From Candidatus Binataceae bacterium (GTDB lineage Bacteria; Desulfobacterota; Binatia; Binatales; Binataceae): a stretch of DNA of 64,000 nucleotides. The notes beneath the pieces were generated by a model that searched no databases, was not told the DNA's origin, and saw nothing but the letters and a program-made list of their open reading frames with translations. Numbering within the stretch: position 1 is the first letter of the stretch; every line of letters begins with the position of its first letter. Positions 9,451-18,262 of this stretch are shown here, piece after piece. Where the stretch lies: NCBI GenBank assembly GCA_035508495.1, contig DATJMX010000024.1, positions 30,936 through 94,935 on the forward strand. Direction: 5' to 3'. Both the position numbers and the translations under genes were made by a program.

Positions 9451-10485
9451 ATGGCGGACGATCGTTCCACGCAGGAAAAAATTCGCGACTACCTGATGGG
9501 CAGGATGCCCGCGGCACGGAACCTTGCGCTTTCCGACTTCGTTCACACCGCAGGCGGATGGTCGCACGAGATCTACATCTTCTATGCGAACTGGGATGAG
9601 GACGGGCGCACGGAGCGCCGCGGTTTTTGCCTGCGCAAGGATCCCGGTGCAGGTCTCCTGCGTGAGCTGTCGAGCCTTGAAGAGCAGTTCCGCGTGATCA
9701 AGGCGCTCGAGAACACGCCGGCGCCGACGCCGAAAGCGTATTGGTACGAACCCGATCCGGCGCTGCTGGGCGGTCCGTTTTTCGTCATGGAAAAAGTCGA
9801 GGGCGAGGTTCCCAACCCATGGTCGCGCGCGGGCAAGCAGTTTTACGCCGAGGCCAACAAGCGCGGAAAGCTGCCGCTCAGTTTTATCGAAGCGCTCGCA
9901 GCGTTGCACAATCTCGACTGGCGCGCGGCGGGCCTCGATTTCATCGGCGTTCCCGAGGCGGGCAAGGATTTCGCGCTGCGCGAGATCGCGAAGTGGGAAA
10001 GACTGATTCGCGAATCGATTCGCAAGCCCGAACCGGTTCTCACTGAGATTCTGATGTGGCTTCGCGCCAACGCTCCGGCGGTGCAGCGCCTGGCGTTCGT
10101 TCACGGGGCGTATCGGACCGGCAATCTGATCGTGAAAGATGACGCAATCGCCGCGGTCATCGACTGGGAGCTGCAGGTGATCGGCGACCCGATGTACGAC
10201 GTCGCGTACGTGCTATCCGACCTGAACCGCGAAGGATCGCCGCTCCTGTCATGCGTCGTGGAGCGCGATTTCTTTCTCGATACGTACCAGAAACTCACAG
10301 GCCTCGAGATCGATCTCGAAGTCTGCCGCTACTATGAAATTCTCTACATGATGCGCAGCACGGCGTTCTGGCTGAGCGCATCGGGATTGTTTGCCGAGGG
10401 CCGCAACAAGGATTTGCGTCTCGCGCGGACTACCTATTCAGTTCCGGTTGTACTCGACATGGCTGCGCGAGCGCTCGGATTCTGA
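9451..10485 (+). CDS. APH/ACAD10-like phosphotransferase with catalytic Asp replaced by Ala
   Basis: 344-residue aminoglycoside-phosphotransferase-fold protein of the acyl-CoA-dehydrogenase-associated type. The N-lobe has Lys63 (CLRKDPGAG) and the C-lobe has the metal-binding Asp238 (VIDWELQVIGDP). The Brenner motif reads FVHGAYRTGN (residues 216-225) instead of HGDxRxxN: the catalytic base is Ala220 (codon GCG at 10108). Family knowledge says that loss of this Asp abolishes or greatly reduces phosphotransfer, so it may be a pseudokinase that binds a substrate or carries another activity. Middle gene of a tight three-gene unit with the DUF6285-like and DUF7064-like proteins. Confidence 0.88.
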   Translation: MADDRSTQEKIRDYLMGRMPAARNLALSDFVHTAGGWSHEIYIFYANWDEDGRTERRGFCLRKDPGAGLLRELSSLEEQFRVIKALENTPAPTPKAYWYEPDPALLGGPFFVMEKVEGEVPNPWSRAGKQFYAEANKRGKLPLSFIEALAALHNLDWRAAGLDFIGVPEAGKDFALREIAKWERLIRESIRKPEPVLTEILMWLRANAPAVQRLAFVHGAYRTGNLIVKDDAIAAVIDWELQVIGDPMYDVAYVLSDLNREGSPLLSCVVERDFFLDTYQKLTGLEIDLEVCRYYEILYMMRSTAFWLSASGLFAEGRNKDLRLARTTYSVPVVLDMAARALGF

Positions 10486-10509
10486 GCAAGACGAAACAGG
10501 AGGTTTGAG

Positions 10510-11625
10510 ATGCTCAGTTCGTGGGATGAAATGATGTGCCATCAGTTGCCCGCGACGATGGACCATGTGCATACCGACAATCCCGAGTGGACCGAGCGCA
10601 TCTATATCAGTATCTACAACGTCCGCGACAAGGATACGATTCTGGGTATCGGCATCGGACAGTATCCCAACAAGAATGTGCAGGACGGTTTCGTAACGGT
10701 CTGGCATCAGGGCAAGCAGTACAACTTTCGCGCCTCACGCACGTTGCGTCCGCGATTCGACGAAGTAAAGATCGGGCCGCTCTCAGTTGAGGTGCTCGAA
10801 GGGATGCGCCGCGTGCGAATCTGTCTGGGCGACAACCCGTCCAGCATCAGGCTTGACGCGGAGTGGATTGCGACGATGAATCCGCACGAGGAAGAGCACG
10901 ATTTTCGCCAGAGCGGCGGCAAAGTGGTGCAGGATATTTCTCGTTTCGACCAGGTCGGCCGCGTGCGCGGCATGCTCGAAGTCGGCGGCAAGAAACTGGA
11001 GCTGACTGAAGATGCATGGTGGACGCATCGCGATCGCTCGTGGGGCACGCGCCGGCCTCTACGCACCGATGCGTCGGACTCCAAGCGCACGACCTTCGCG
11101 CCGTTTCTGTTCAGTTGGTCGGCGGCGCAGTTTCGCGATTACGCACTTCATTGGCGCTTCGTCGAACGCGGTCCCGGCAAGTATAGCTACTTGAGCGGCG
11201 AGAAAGTTGCGCCGTTCGGCGCGAACGCGGATCCAGGCTGGCTCGTCGAGCGCACCGAACAGGAATTTCGATGGGACGCGTCAGGTCCGGTGCAGACGCT
11301 GAAGGGCGGCGATATTGAACTATTCTTCAAGAACGGAGAACGCCGCGAAGTATCGTTTGTTACTCATTCGCCGCGATGGCATTTGAAGGGCGGAGGCTAC
11401 GGCGGCTATCGCGGATGGTATCACGGCGACCACAAGGGCGAATACTATTTCGAGCACGATATCTGGGATCTCAGCGATCCGAAGACGCTCGCCGAAGCCA
11501 GCACGCTTAGCGATCACTTGATCGAATGGCGCAGCGGAAATGATATCGGCTTCGGAATAATGGAATACGGCGTCGGCCCCGGTTACTACAAATACAAAGA
11601 CCTTCAGCACCTGCCGACTTTCTAA
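10510..11625 (+). CDS. DUF7064/DUF7065-like (lipocalin-fold, CrtC/AttH-type) protein
   Basis: 371 residues, mostly beta strands, with the signature DAWWTHRDRSWGTR near residue 170 that marks a family distantly like hydroxyneurosporene synthase/AttH lipocalin-fold proteins; I recall these annotated as DUF7064 and DUF7065. It starts 24 bp after the phosphotransferase with AGGAGGTTTGAG before the ATG. Such proteins often accompany APH-family kinases in lipid or steroid gene neighbourhoods, so a hydrophobic ligand is plausible. No catalytic residues can be named. Confidence 0.7.
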   Translation: MLSSWDEMMCHQLPATMDHVHTDNPEWTERIYISIYNVRDKDTILGIGIGQYPNKNVQDGFVTVWHQGKQYNFRASRTLRPRFDEVKIGPLSVEVLEGMRRVRICLGDNPSSIRLDAEWIATMNPHEEEHDFRQSGGKVVQDISRFDQVGRVRGMLEVGGKKLELTEDAWWTHRDRSWGTRRPLRTDASDSKRTTFAPFLFSWSAAQFRDYALHWRFVERGPGKYSYLSGEKVAPFGANADPGWLVERTEQEFRWDASGPVQTLKGGDIELFFKNGERREVSFVTHSPRWHLKGGGYGGYRGWYHGDHKGEYYFEHDIWDLSDPKTLAEASTLSDHLIEWRSGNDIGFGIMEYGVGPGYYKYKDLQHLPTF

Positions 11626-11626
11626 T

Positions 11627-12088
11627 TTGCAGATCAGAGAAACTCAGGTTCTTTATGCACTTCTGTTCACGGTGCTTACCGTGCTGGGAGTGGCCGCGGT
11701 CGGGGCTCGCTATTTTCCGGGTCTCAGGGTTCGTGCCTTCGACGTCATCGAGAGTCTGGCGTCGGCTGCGGTGTTCGTCGTGTTCTACTACTACGGCGAT
11801 ATCGCATACGACAAGGTGGCGGCGGAACTAGGCGAGCACGTCGCTCAAATAGCGATCGCTGTGGTGGCGGTCGCGACGGGGGCGTTTATGCACTGGTTCA
11901 AACGAAGGAATCTGATGTTGTACGCGTTGATAGAGGTCGCGTTCGGAGTCGCGTCGGCGTTCAGTATATCTCAAAGCATGAACACCTCGTCGATACTACT
12001 CACTCAAGTCGCCGCCCTGGTAGGCTGCGCCTTCATCGTTTCGCGGGGGCTGGACAATCTGGCGCTGACGCAGAGGCCGGCTCAGTAA
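11627..12088 (+). CDS. Hypothetical four-helix membrane protein (TTG start)
   Basis: 153 residues with about four transmembrane segments (VLYALLFTVLTVLGVAAVGA, ESLASAAVFVVFYYYGDIAY, VAQIAIAVVAVATGAFMHW, SILLTQVAALVGCAFIVS). I do not recognise the family. The TTG start lies one base after the stop of the upstream gene, which suggests translational coupling and a fourth cistron in that operon. No better start is available downstream without losing the first helix. Confidence 0.65.
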   Translation: MQIRETQVLYALLFTVLTVLGVAAVGARYFPGLRVRAFDVIESLASAAVFVVFYYYGDIAYDKVAAELGEHVAQIAIAVVAVATGAFMHWFKRRNLMLYALIEVAFGVASAFSISQSMNTSSILLTQVAALVGCAFIVSRGLDNLALTQRPAQ

Positions 12089-12107
12089 AGGATCAAATGG
12101 TCCTCAG

Positions 12108-12674
12108 CTAATTGCTGGTGCGAAGCCGTTCAATATTGCGCACGTAACTGACGTTCTCCCGATCCGCGATTCCGATACGAGTGATCGCTGCCAGCACGGC
12201 CTCTGGATCTTCGGACTCCACGGCGACCGTTTCTCGCCCGATAGCATCGATATTCACCTTGGCGAACTCGGTTTGACAGCGGTCGAACTTGAAATGACTG
12301 CGGAGTTTGGAAGTCCTGACGGTCGCGATGCCCCGTTTCACGGCTTCATCGAGGAAGTCTTCGAATTCGTAGGTCGCTTTTGTCAGACGCGGTGGGATGA
12401 GCTTCAGAGAATCGAACATTTGAACCATGGCCGAAGCCCCCAGCGGAAATCCGGCTTTTAGAATTGGCGACCATTGCTCGAGTCGACGCTCAACTTTGAG
12501 CAGCACTTTGATATCCAGCAGTTCGTCTCGTATTTTGGCGATGCAATCAGTCGCGTTAGAAATGAGGTAGATTTCATTACTCTCGACCGCTTCGGATGGA
12601 CTCGCGAGCCGTTCCATCTCGTGCCTCACCGAAGCCAGATCGCGGTCCCATATGCGGAATTCATATCGATTCAT
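12108..12674 (-). CDS. Hypothetical protein, CYTH-like
   Basis: 188 residues. The order NRYEFRIW... (N)EIYLIS... KIRDELLDIKVLLKV... WSPILKAGFPL... SHFKFDRCQTEFAKV... AVESEDPEAVL resembles a group of CYTH-fold (triphosphate tunnel) proteins, in which alternating basic and acidic strands line a tunnel. The classical ExExK motif is not visible, so catalysis is doubtful and the assignment tentative. Its ATG lies only 12 bp from the ATG of the divergent gene at 12687, and no Shine-Dalgarno site precedes it; it may be leaderless. Confidence 0.6.
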   Translation of the reverse strand: MNRYEFRIWDRDLASVRHEMERLASPSEAVESNEIYLISNATDCIAKIRDELLDIKVLLKVERRLEQWSPILKAGFPLGASAMVQMFDSLKLIPPRLTKATYEFEDFLDEAVKRGIATVRTSKLRSHFKFDRCQTEFAKVNIDAIGRETVAVESEDPEAVLAAITRIGIADRENVSYVRNIERLRTSN

Positions 12675-12686
12675 AGGAGAACTCGC

Positions 12687-13172
12687 ATGCGTGTTCTGAG
12701 CGCCACTGCTTTGCTCGCCATTGCGCTTGCTGGCATTTCCCCAGTGTCTGCCGATGACACGCCGAACGCTACTATCGTGGGCTTTGCCTTTGTCGATTCA
12801 TCGGTAACGAGCCAGGGTTCGCGCGCGCAGCTCTCGTCCGCCACGAAGATCTATCCGCCTGGATCGAGGGTAACCGGTACGGAAGGATGCCCGACAAACC
12901 GTTATCACACCGACGGCATGCCCATACTGGTCTTCGACTATCAGGGCCGTCCGACTTCAGGCAGCGTCACGATCGTCGAACATCCTGCGCGCGGCGGAGA
13001 ATTTTCGCGCGCACCGTACTATCTCGATATCGATCCTGGGCGCAGGCTTCAGAACCTCGGCCCTATCTTCGATAACGGCAGCTACGACGTGCGGCTCGAC
13101 TACCACTACGCCGAAGGTGCGACGAAGGAGACATCGGCAACGCTGATTCTCGACCGGACCTGCCACTTCTGA
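12687..13172 (+). CDS. Small exported protein of unknown function
   Basis: 161 residues with a clear signal peptide (MRVLSATALLAIALAGIS, cut after VSA). The mature part has two cysteines (EGCPTN and the terminal CHF) and repeated beta-type strands (RPTSGSVTIVEHP, YDVRLDYHYAEG), suggesting an Ig-like or beta-sandwich periplasmic protein. AGGAGA lies 6 bp before the ATG, which decides this start over longer in-frame options. Family not recognised. Confidence 0.75.
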   Translation: MRVLSATALLAIALAGISPVSADDTPNATIVGFAFVDSSVTSQGSRAQLSSATKIYPPGSRVTGTEGCPTNRYHTDGMPILVFDYQGRPTSGSVTIVEHPARGGEFSRAPYYLDIDPGRRLQNLGPIFDNGSYDVRLDYHYAEGATKETSATLILDRTCHF

Positions 13173-13339
13173 ACTGTCTCCGAGCGCGACATCGCGCTTA
13201 CTCGATGACGCGGATCGCTGCACTCCGGATGCGATGAATCGGCAAAACTCCACGAGCATCAGGCACCGAGTCGCGGCATGTTTCATGCTCCTTCCTGACT
13301 GGGACATTGTCTTGAGCATAAGGACCAGGAGACACATTC

Positions 13340-14638
13340 GTGCAGTACACTGAACCTGTTGACGCGACTGGTAATCAGCCGTTGCCCGCTCACGAGTTTG
13401 CACTCGACACCATCGACATCATCAGCCCCGACCATTACCAGAAGAACGGTTACCCTCACGCCGAGTGGGCCTATCTGCGCAAGCACGCACCCGTTTTCCA
13501 TGTCGAGCGCCGCGGTATCGATCCCTTCTGGGCGATCACGAAAGCCGCCGACATTATTGAGATCAGCAAGCAGCCGCGCCTGTGGCTGAATGGGCCGCGC
13601 CTCGCCGTTTTCAAACTCGAAGAGGGCGAAAAGCCACTCGCCCCCGAGGCCTACCCGCTGAAGCATCTGCTGAACATGGACCCGCCGCAGCACGGCAACT
13701 ATCGCGCGCTGCTCAGCCGCAATTTCACGCCGCGTGCCGTGCGCGCGCTCGAACCCGAAATGGAGCGAATCACCCGCGAAGTCCTCGACGAGCTGATGGA
13801 TCGCGAGCAGTGCGATTTCGTTACCGACATCTCGTCGAGAGTGCCGGTTGCTGTGATCGCCGAGCTGCTCGGCGTGCCGCGCAGCGATTGGCCGACGCTG
13901 TTTCGCTGGACCAACGAGGTTATCGGCAGCGGCGATCCGGAGTTCCAGCACGGCTCGAATTCCAACGAGACTTTTATCCAGGCTCGGATGGAGATGTTCC
14001 AGTATTTTTCCGCGATGGTGGCGGAGCGGCAGAAGAATCCGACCGGCGACGTCACGAGCACTCTCGCCAACGCCAGCATAAATGGCCAGCCGCTGCCCGT
14101 GCTCGAGCTGATGTCGTATCTGCTGGTGCTAGTCGTTGCTGGTAATGAAACGACGCGCAACGCGACGACGGGCGGCCTGCTCGCGCTGATCCAGCACCCC
14201 CAGGAATTCCACAAGCTGAAGTCAAATCCCGGGCTGATCAAATCAGCGGTCGAGGAAATCGCGCGATGGACTTCGCCGGTAATCCAGTTCTCGCGCACTG
14301 CCGTAGAGGATACTGAGGTTCGCGGTCGGAAAATTCGCGCGGGAGAATCCGTGTGCCTCTTCTATCCATCGGCGAATCGCGATGAGGAACTGTTCGACGA
14401 ACCGTTCAAGTTCGACGTCGCGCGCGATCCGAATCCGCATCTGGCTTTCGGGATCGGCGAACATTTCTGCCTCGGCTCCAACCTCGCGCGCCTCGAGCTC
14501 GAAGTGATCTTCCGCCAATTGGCGCAACGCCTGGAGTACGCGGAGCTCGAAGGACCACTATCGCGCCTGCGCTCGAGCTTCGTCGGCGGCATCAAGCATA
14601 TGCCGATAAGGTTCAAGCTAAAGCCCGCCGCGAACTGA
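13340..14638 (+). CDS. Cytochrome P450
   Basis: 432-residue soluble bacterial P450, a haem-thiolate monooxygenase. The I-helix oxygen-binding motif is AGNETT (267-272), the ExxR motif is Glu306-Arg309 (EEIARW), and the haem loop FGIGEHFCLG gives Cys377 as the thiolate ligand. The GTG start follows CCAGGAGACACATTC. No ferredoxin or ferredoxin reductase gene is adjacent, so electrons must come from elsewhere. The 'GxGxHxCxG' loop with Glu and Phe resembles CYP families acting on terpenoids, steroids or fatty acids, but the substrate cannot be read. Confidence 0.95.
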   Translation: MQYTEPVDATGNQPLPAHEFALDTIDIISPDHYQKNGYPHAEWAYLRKHAPVFHVERRGIDPFWAITKAADIIEISKQPRLWLNGPRLAVFKLEEGEKPLAPEAYPLKHLLNMDPPQHGNYRALLSRNFTPRAVRALEPEMERITREVLDELMDREQCDFVTDISSRVPVAVIAELLGVPRSDWPTLFRWTNEVIGSGDPEFQHGSNSNETFIQARMEMFQYFSAMVAERQKNPTGDVTSTLANASINGQPLPVLELMSYLLVLVVAGNETTRNATTGGLLALIQHPQEFHKLKSNPGLIKSAVEEIARWTSPVIQFSRTAVEDTEVRGRKIRAGESVCLFYPSANRDEELFDEPFKFDVARDPNPHLAFGIGEHFCLGSNLARLELEVIFRQLAQRLEYAELEGPLSRLRSSFVGGIKHMPIRFKLKPAAN

Positions 14639-14670
14639 ATAATCAGTCGCTGACAGAAACCCGTTTTCCG

Positions 14671-14706
14671 GTTCCCTCTCCTGGACTTGGACAAAGGAGA
14701 GGGAAC
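14671..14706. repeat. Perfect 11-bp inverted repeat, CTCTCC family
   Basis: GTTCCCTCTCC and GGAGAGGGAAC flank a 14-base loop 33 bp after the P450 stop. It shares the CCCTCTCC/GGAGAGGG core with the palindromes at 15576-15713, so it may be one copy of a dispersed repeat as well as a terminator. No U-tract follows on the plus strand (CAGGAAATTC). Confidence 0.7.
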
Positions 14707-14771
14707 AGGAAATTCGAAAATCAGAATAAAAAACTCCGAGGTGCGTTTCGATTCGTATTATCATTGAGTCG

Positions 14772-15512
14772 ATGCGGATCGGATTTGCAATCAGATTCAG
14801 AACCCGGACGTGGATTTCATGCGTCGGCGTTGCGCTGACGCTTCTCGCGGGATGCGCGGCGACCAAGCTGCCGCGCTACAACCAGGATCTTGGCGGTGAA
14901 CATGTGTCGTTCACTACTTCCGACGGCGTGCTGCTGCGAGGGCATCTTTATGGACGCGGCCCGGTCGGCGTGATTCTGGCGCATATGTATCCTGCCGATC
15001 AGTCGGACTGGACCGATTTCGCGCGCGTGCTCGCGTCGCACGGCTACGAGGCTCTCACCTTCGATTTTCGCGGCTTCACCGAATCGGAAGGGGAATCGGG
15101 GACTGAGCATGCCGATCGCGATCTGATGGCGGCCTACCAGTTCATGCAGCCGCGCGTGTCGCGGATTTTCATCGCAGGCGCGAGCCTGGGCTCGGAAGCT
15201 GCGATCCTCGTCGCTGCGCACGAGCCGGTCGCCGGCATCATCTGTATCTCGACGCCGACGAGCTTCGGCGGCCTCGACGTGACGCAAGCAATCACGCAGG
15301 TGCGCGCGCCGATCCTGTTTGTCACATCAAAGGAAGATGCGCTCGTCGCGGGCCAATCGGAGATACTCTATCGCCTCGCGCAGGCGCCGAAACAGTTCGA
15401 GACTTATCCCGGCAACGCGCACGGGACGTCGATCCTGCACGGCCCGTACGGCCCCGACCTCCAGAGCCTGATGCTCAGATTTATTGCGCAACACTCGGTG
15501 GAGGGGCAGTGA
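14772..15512 (+). CDS. Lipoprotein alpha/beta hydrolase
   Basis: 246 residues. N-terminal lipoprotein signal peptide ends in the lipobox LLAGC (Cys28 region), so it is probably lipid-anchored. The alpha/beta hydrolase core shows the oxyanion region AHMYPADQSDW, nucleophile elbow GASLGS, acid Asp in TSKEDALV and His in GNAHGTS. Family knowledge suggests esterase or dienelactone-hydrolase-like activity; the substrate is unknown. It starts 65 bp after the hairpin at 14671-14706, so it is likely transcribed separately from the P450. The ATG at 14772 lacks a strong Shine-Dalgarno site. Confidence 0.85.
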   Translation: MRIGFAIRFRTRTWISCVGVALTLLAGCAATKLPRYNQDLGGEHVSFTTSDGVLLRGHLYGRGPVGVILAHMYPADQSDWTDFARVLASHGYEALTFDFRGFTESEGESGTEHADRDLMAAYQFMQPRVSRIFIAGASLGSEAAILVAAHEPVAGIICISTPTSFGGLDVTQAITQVRAPILFVTSKEDALVAGQSEILYRLAQAPKQFETYPGNAHGTSILHGPYGPDLQSLMLRFIAQHSVEGQ

Positions 15513-15575
15513 AGTGCGTCATTCTGTCGTGAGTCTTCGCCTGTTGTTAAGCCCTGAGCAACGAGATCTTTTGGT

Positions 15576-15713
15576 CCCTCTCCTTATCCTAGGAGAGGGT
15601 AAGGGAGAGGTGCAACGCTGGAATCCGCACGCCCGCAATAACTTCAGGCAATAACAGGCAACCCTCACCCGGCGCGCGCCACGCGCGCCGCCCTCTCCCT
15701 GGTCAGGGAGAGG
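15576..15713. repeat. Composite palindromic repeat (REP/BIME-like)
   Basis: Three palindromes sit in tandem: CCCTCTCC(15576)/GGAGAGGG(15592-15599), GGCGCGCG(15671)/CGCGCGCC(15682-15689), and CCTCTCCCT(15692)/AGGGAGAGG(15705-15713). GTAAGGGAGAGGTG and ACCCTCACCC are further inverted segments between them. The element lies between two convergent genes and shares its core with 14671-14706. It could be an intergenic palindromic repeat family and also act as a bidirectional terminator. Confidence 0.75.
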
Positions 15714-15751
15714 TATTTCGGAAAAGCGAATTGAAAATTGTGCGTCACTCG

Positions 15752-16639
15752 TCAGCGCGGATCGTTGGGCAGGGCGGCGCGGGTGAAGCCGATCACCATG
15801 CCGAAGGCCTGATCGCGGCCGAGCACGACTGAGTCGGCGCCGTCGGGTTCCGGCTTCATGCCCTTCGATTTCAGGAAGTCGGTCGCCATCGATAGGTCGC
15901 GCGTTTTGAATGTCAGCGCGTGCACGCCTTCGCCGTTTTGCTCGAGGTCGAGCGCTTCGCGCGTGTTCGACGCTAGCGGCATCGCGAGTTCGATGACTGA
16001 GTCGGTTCCAATCGCGATGAATGCGCTCTTTTTGCGGCCGGGCGTTTCCTCCTCAACAAAGAGTTTCGCGCCCAGGGTCTCGGTGTAGAAGCGCTTGGCC
16101 TTGTCGAGATCGCTCACGACGAACGTGATGTGCGAAGCGCCCTGGATTCCGAGCGGATGGCGCTCGCGCCAGAAGTCGGCCGACCAGGCAGGCTGCAGGC
16201 GCGGATCGTTGGTGAATGGCATTACCACGGCGAACTCGAGCTGGCCCTGGGTTTCCCTCGGATGCGTCCAGATCGCGAAGCGCTCGTTGGGCGGCGTCAC
16301 CGGGCGGCCGCCCACGTCCCACATCCGAAGCTTCTGCTCGGCCAGCTTGGTCGAGAGCGCCGGGATGTCCTCGGCGTAGAATGCGATCGAATGAAAGTGC
16401 TCGCCGAAACGCTCGTGGAAACGCTTGACCGACTCGTTTCTGAGATTCTCGACGCGCGCCGGCGTCATCGGCTCCATCAGCACTTCGCCAATAACCAGCA
16501 GCGAGGCGACGCGTCCCGCGACTTTCTCGAATCCGCGATAGTAACGCGTGCATGAGAAGACATCGTCGTACCACCGGTCGACGGCGTCGAGATCCTTCAC
16601 CACATGAGTGACATGAAACAGTTTGCCAATTTTAAACAT
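15752..16639 (-). CDS. Two-domain VOC (glyoxalase/bleomycin-resistance fold) protein
   Basis: 295 residues holding two vicinal-oxygen-chelate domains. The first starts at FHVTHVVKDLDAVDRWYDDVF (His9 as possible metal ligand) and the second near residue 168 at GASHITFVVSDLDKAKRFYTETLG. Candidate ligands are His in VTHVV, His84-type in EHFHSIAFYA, His in ASHITF and Glu in SVIELAM. Family members are extradiol dioxygenases, glyoxalases or epimerases; the substrate cannot be read. It lies 30 bp downstream of the amidase gene on the same strand, so the pair is probably co-transcribed. Confidence 0.85.
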   Translation of the reverse strand: MFKIGKLFHVTHVVKDLDAVDRWYDDVFSCTRYYRGFEKVAGRVASLLVIGEVLMEPMTPARVENLRNESVKRFHERFGEHFHSIAFYAEDIPALSTKLAEQKLRMWDVGGRPVTPPNERFAIWTHPRETQGQLEFAVVMPFTNDPRLQPAWSADFWRERHPLGIQGASHITFVVSDLDKAKRFYTETLGAKLFVEEETPGRKKSAFIAIGTDSVIELAMPLASNTREALDLEQNGEGVHALTFKTRDLSMATDFLKSKGMKPEPDGADSVVLGRDQAFGMVIGFTRAALPNDPR

Positions 16640-16669
16640 CGCAGATCTCCGGCGCGCGAGTTGCTCGCG

Positions 16670-18115
16670 CTAGTTGGACGAATGCGCCTTGGGCTTCCGA
16701 TTATTCCACGGCCGCGCCTGCTCGAGCTGCGACGCAACGCGAATCAGGGTTGCCTCGTCGGCGAAGCGGCCGGCCAGCTGCACGCCCACCGGCACTCCAC
16801 CTTCGCTCCAATGCATCGGCAGCGACACCGCAGGCTGGCCGGTCGAGTTGAAGAGCGGCGTGAACGGACAATAGCTGAAGACCTGGCGCGTCCAGCCGAA
16901 GGCGTCGAGGCCTTTTTTGTTCTGGTTAATTTCGCCGAGCGGCGCGGGAATCCGCGCCAGCGTCGGTGTTAACAGCAAGTCATATTTCTGGAAGAAGCGG
17001 CCGGTCATGCGCGAGAGCGTGTTGTTGTAGTCCATCGAGACGATCAGCTCGACGGCGCTGCGGCGCTTGCCGTCCTCGTAGCAGGCCCACGTCACCGCTT
17101 CGACGTTGTCGGGCGACGGCTTGCGGTTCATTGCATGGGCGACGCCGTCCATCGACGCCGCGTTGAAGGTGGTCCAGATCACGTGAATTTTTTCGAGGAA
17201 CTCGTCCCAATCGTACTTGGGCCCGTCCTCCTCGACGATATGGCCGAGGCTCTGCAGCGTCTTCGCGGTCTCCTGCACGGCTTTGGCGCACTCGGGATCG
17301 ACTTTCTCGCCCGACGCCGGCGACGCCGTGAACGCGATACGCAGCTTGCCGGGCGACGCGCCTACTTCTTCCTGATACGAGCGCGCGGGTGGAATCAGAT
17401 GACCCGACGCGCCGACATCGGGACCCGCGACGCAATCGAGAATCGCAGCCGCATCGCGAACGGTGCGCGTAACGGCGAGCTCGCACGCAAGTCCGCACAG
17501 AGGGTCGGCATAGTCAGGACCGGTGGGGACGCGATCGCGCGTCGGCTTCAGACCGACGAGGCCGTTGCACGAGGCGGGAATGCGAATCGAGCCGCCGCCG
17601 TCGTTGGCATGCGCGAGCGGAACGATTCCCGCCGCCACGGAAGCTGCGGAGCCGCCGCTCGAGCCGCCGGCGCTGCGGCCGAGATCCCACGGATTGTGAA
17701 CGGGACCGAAGAGCGTGGTCTCGGTCGTCGGGTTGTAGCCGAATTCCGGCGTCTGCGTGGTGCCGACGAGCACGAGACCGGCGCGGCGAAAGCGCGCCAT
17801 CAGCTCCGAATCCTCCTGCGGCGTGTAGCCCTGCGAGAGCTTCGAGCCCATGTCGCAGCGCACGCCCTTGGCGTGAAGGATGATCTCCTTGATGAGAAAG
17901 GGAACACCGGTGAAGGGTCCCTGCGGTATATCGGCTGCGATCGTCGCGGCGCTTTGCTCGCGCAGAATCTGCAGCACCGAGTTGGTTTGAGGATTGACCT
18001 TTTCGATCGCGGCGAAGGCGGCGTCGGCCAGCTCGCGCGGCGAAACTTCCTTCTGCCGCACGAGATGCGCCAGCCCGAGGCCGTCGTAGGAGGTGTAATC
18101 TTTGAGAGAAATCAT
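16670..18115 (-). CDS. Amidase (AS family)
   Basis: 481-residue canonical amidase. Catalytic Lys76 ([10 protein letters not shown]), cis-Ser152 (GGSSGGSAA) and nucleophile Ser176 ([10 protein letters not shown]) are all present with family spacing, in contrast to the degenerate secreted amidase at 2653-5361. No signal peptide, so cytoplasmic. Natural substrates of such enzymes range from fatty amides to arylamides. First gene of a unit with the VOC protein; a terminator at 18199-18236 separates it from the next operon upstream. Confidence 0.92.
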   Translation of the reverse strand: MISLKDYTSYDGLGLAHLVRQKEVSPRELADAAFAAIEKVNPQTNSVLQILREQSAATIAADIPQGPFTGVPFLIKEIILHAKGVRCDMGSKLSQGYTPQEDSELMARFRRAGLVLVGTTQTPEFGYNPTTETTLFGPVHNPWDLGRSAGGSSGGSAASVAAGIVPLAHANDGGGSIRIPASCNGLVGLKPTRDRVPTGPDYADPLCGLACELAVTRTVRDAAAILDCVAGPDVGASGHLIPPARSYQEEVGASPGKLRIAFTASPASGEKVDPECAKAVQETAKTLQSLGHIVEEDGPKYDWDEFLEKIHVIWTTFNAASMDGVAHAMNRKPSPDNVEAVTWACYEDGKRRSAVELIVSMDYNNTLSRMTGRFFQKYDLLLTPTLARIPAPLGEINQNKKGLDAFGWTRQVFSYCPFTPLFNSTGQPAVSLPMHWSEGGVPVGVQLAGRFADEATLIRVASQLEQARPWNNRKPKAHSSN

Positions 18116-18198
18116 TGGCGAAACCTCACATCGAGCAAATTTCCCCCAATCACGCCGCGTACCATACTTCGCGATCCTCCGCCAAGCGCGGTTAAAAA

Positions 18199-18236
18199 GG
18201 AGAGGCCGGTTCCATCTGACGGGAACCGGCCCTCTC
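18199..18236 (-). terminator. Rho-independent terminator (minus strand)
   Basis: On the minus strand GAGAGGGCCGGTTCC pairs with GGAACCGGCCTCTC across a short loop and is followed by CTTTTT (AAAAAG at 18194-18199 on the plus strand). It lies 27 bp beyond the stop of the flavin oxidoreductase gene at 18263 and ends the hydrolase/oxidoreductase operon. Confidence 0.88.
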
Positions 18237-18262
18237 TACTGACGTTGCGTCGGTAGTTGCGA

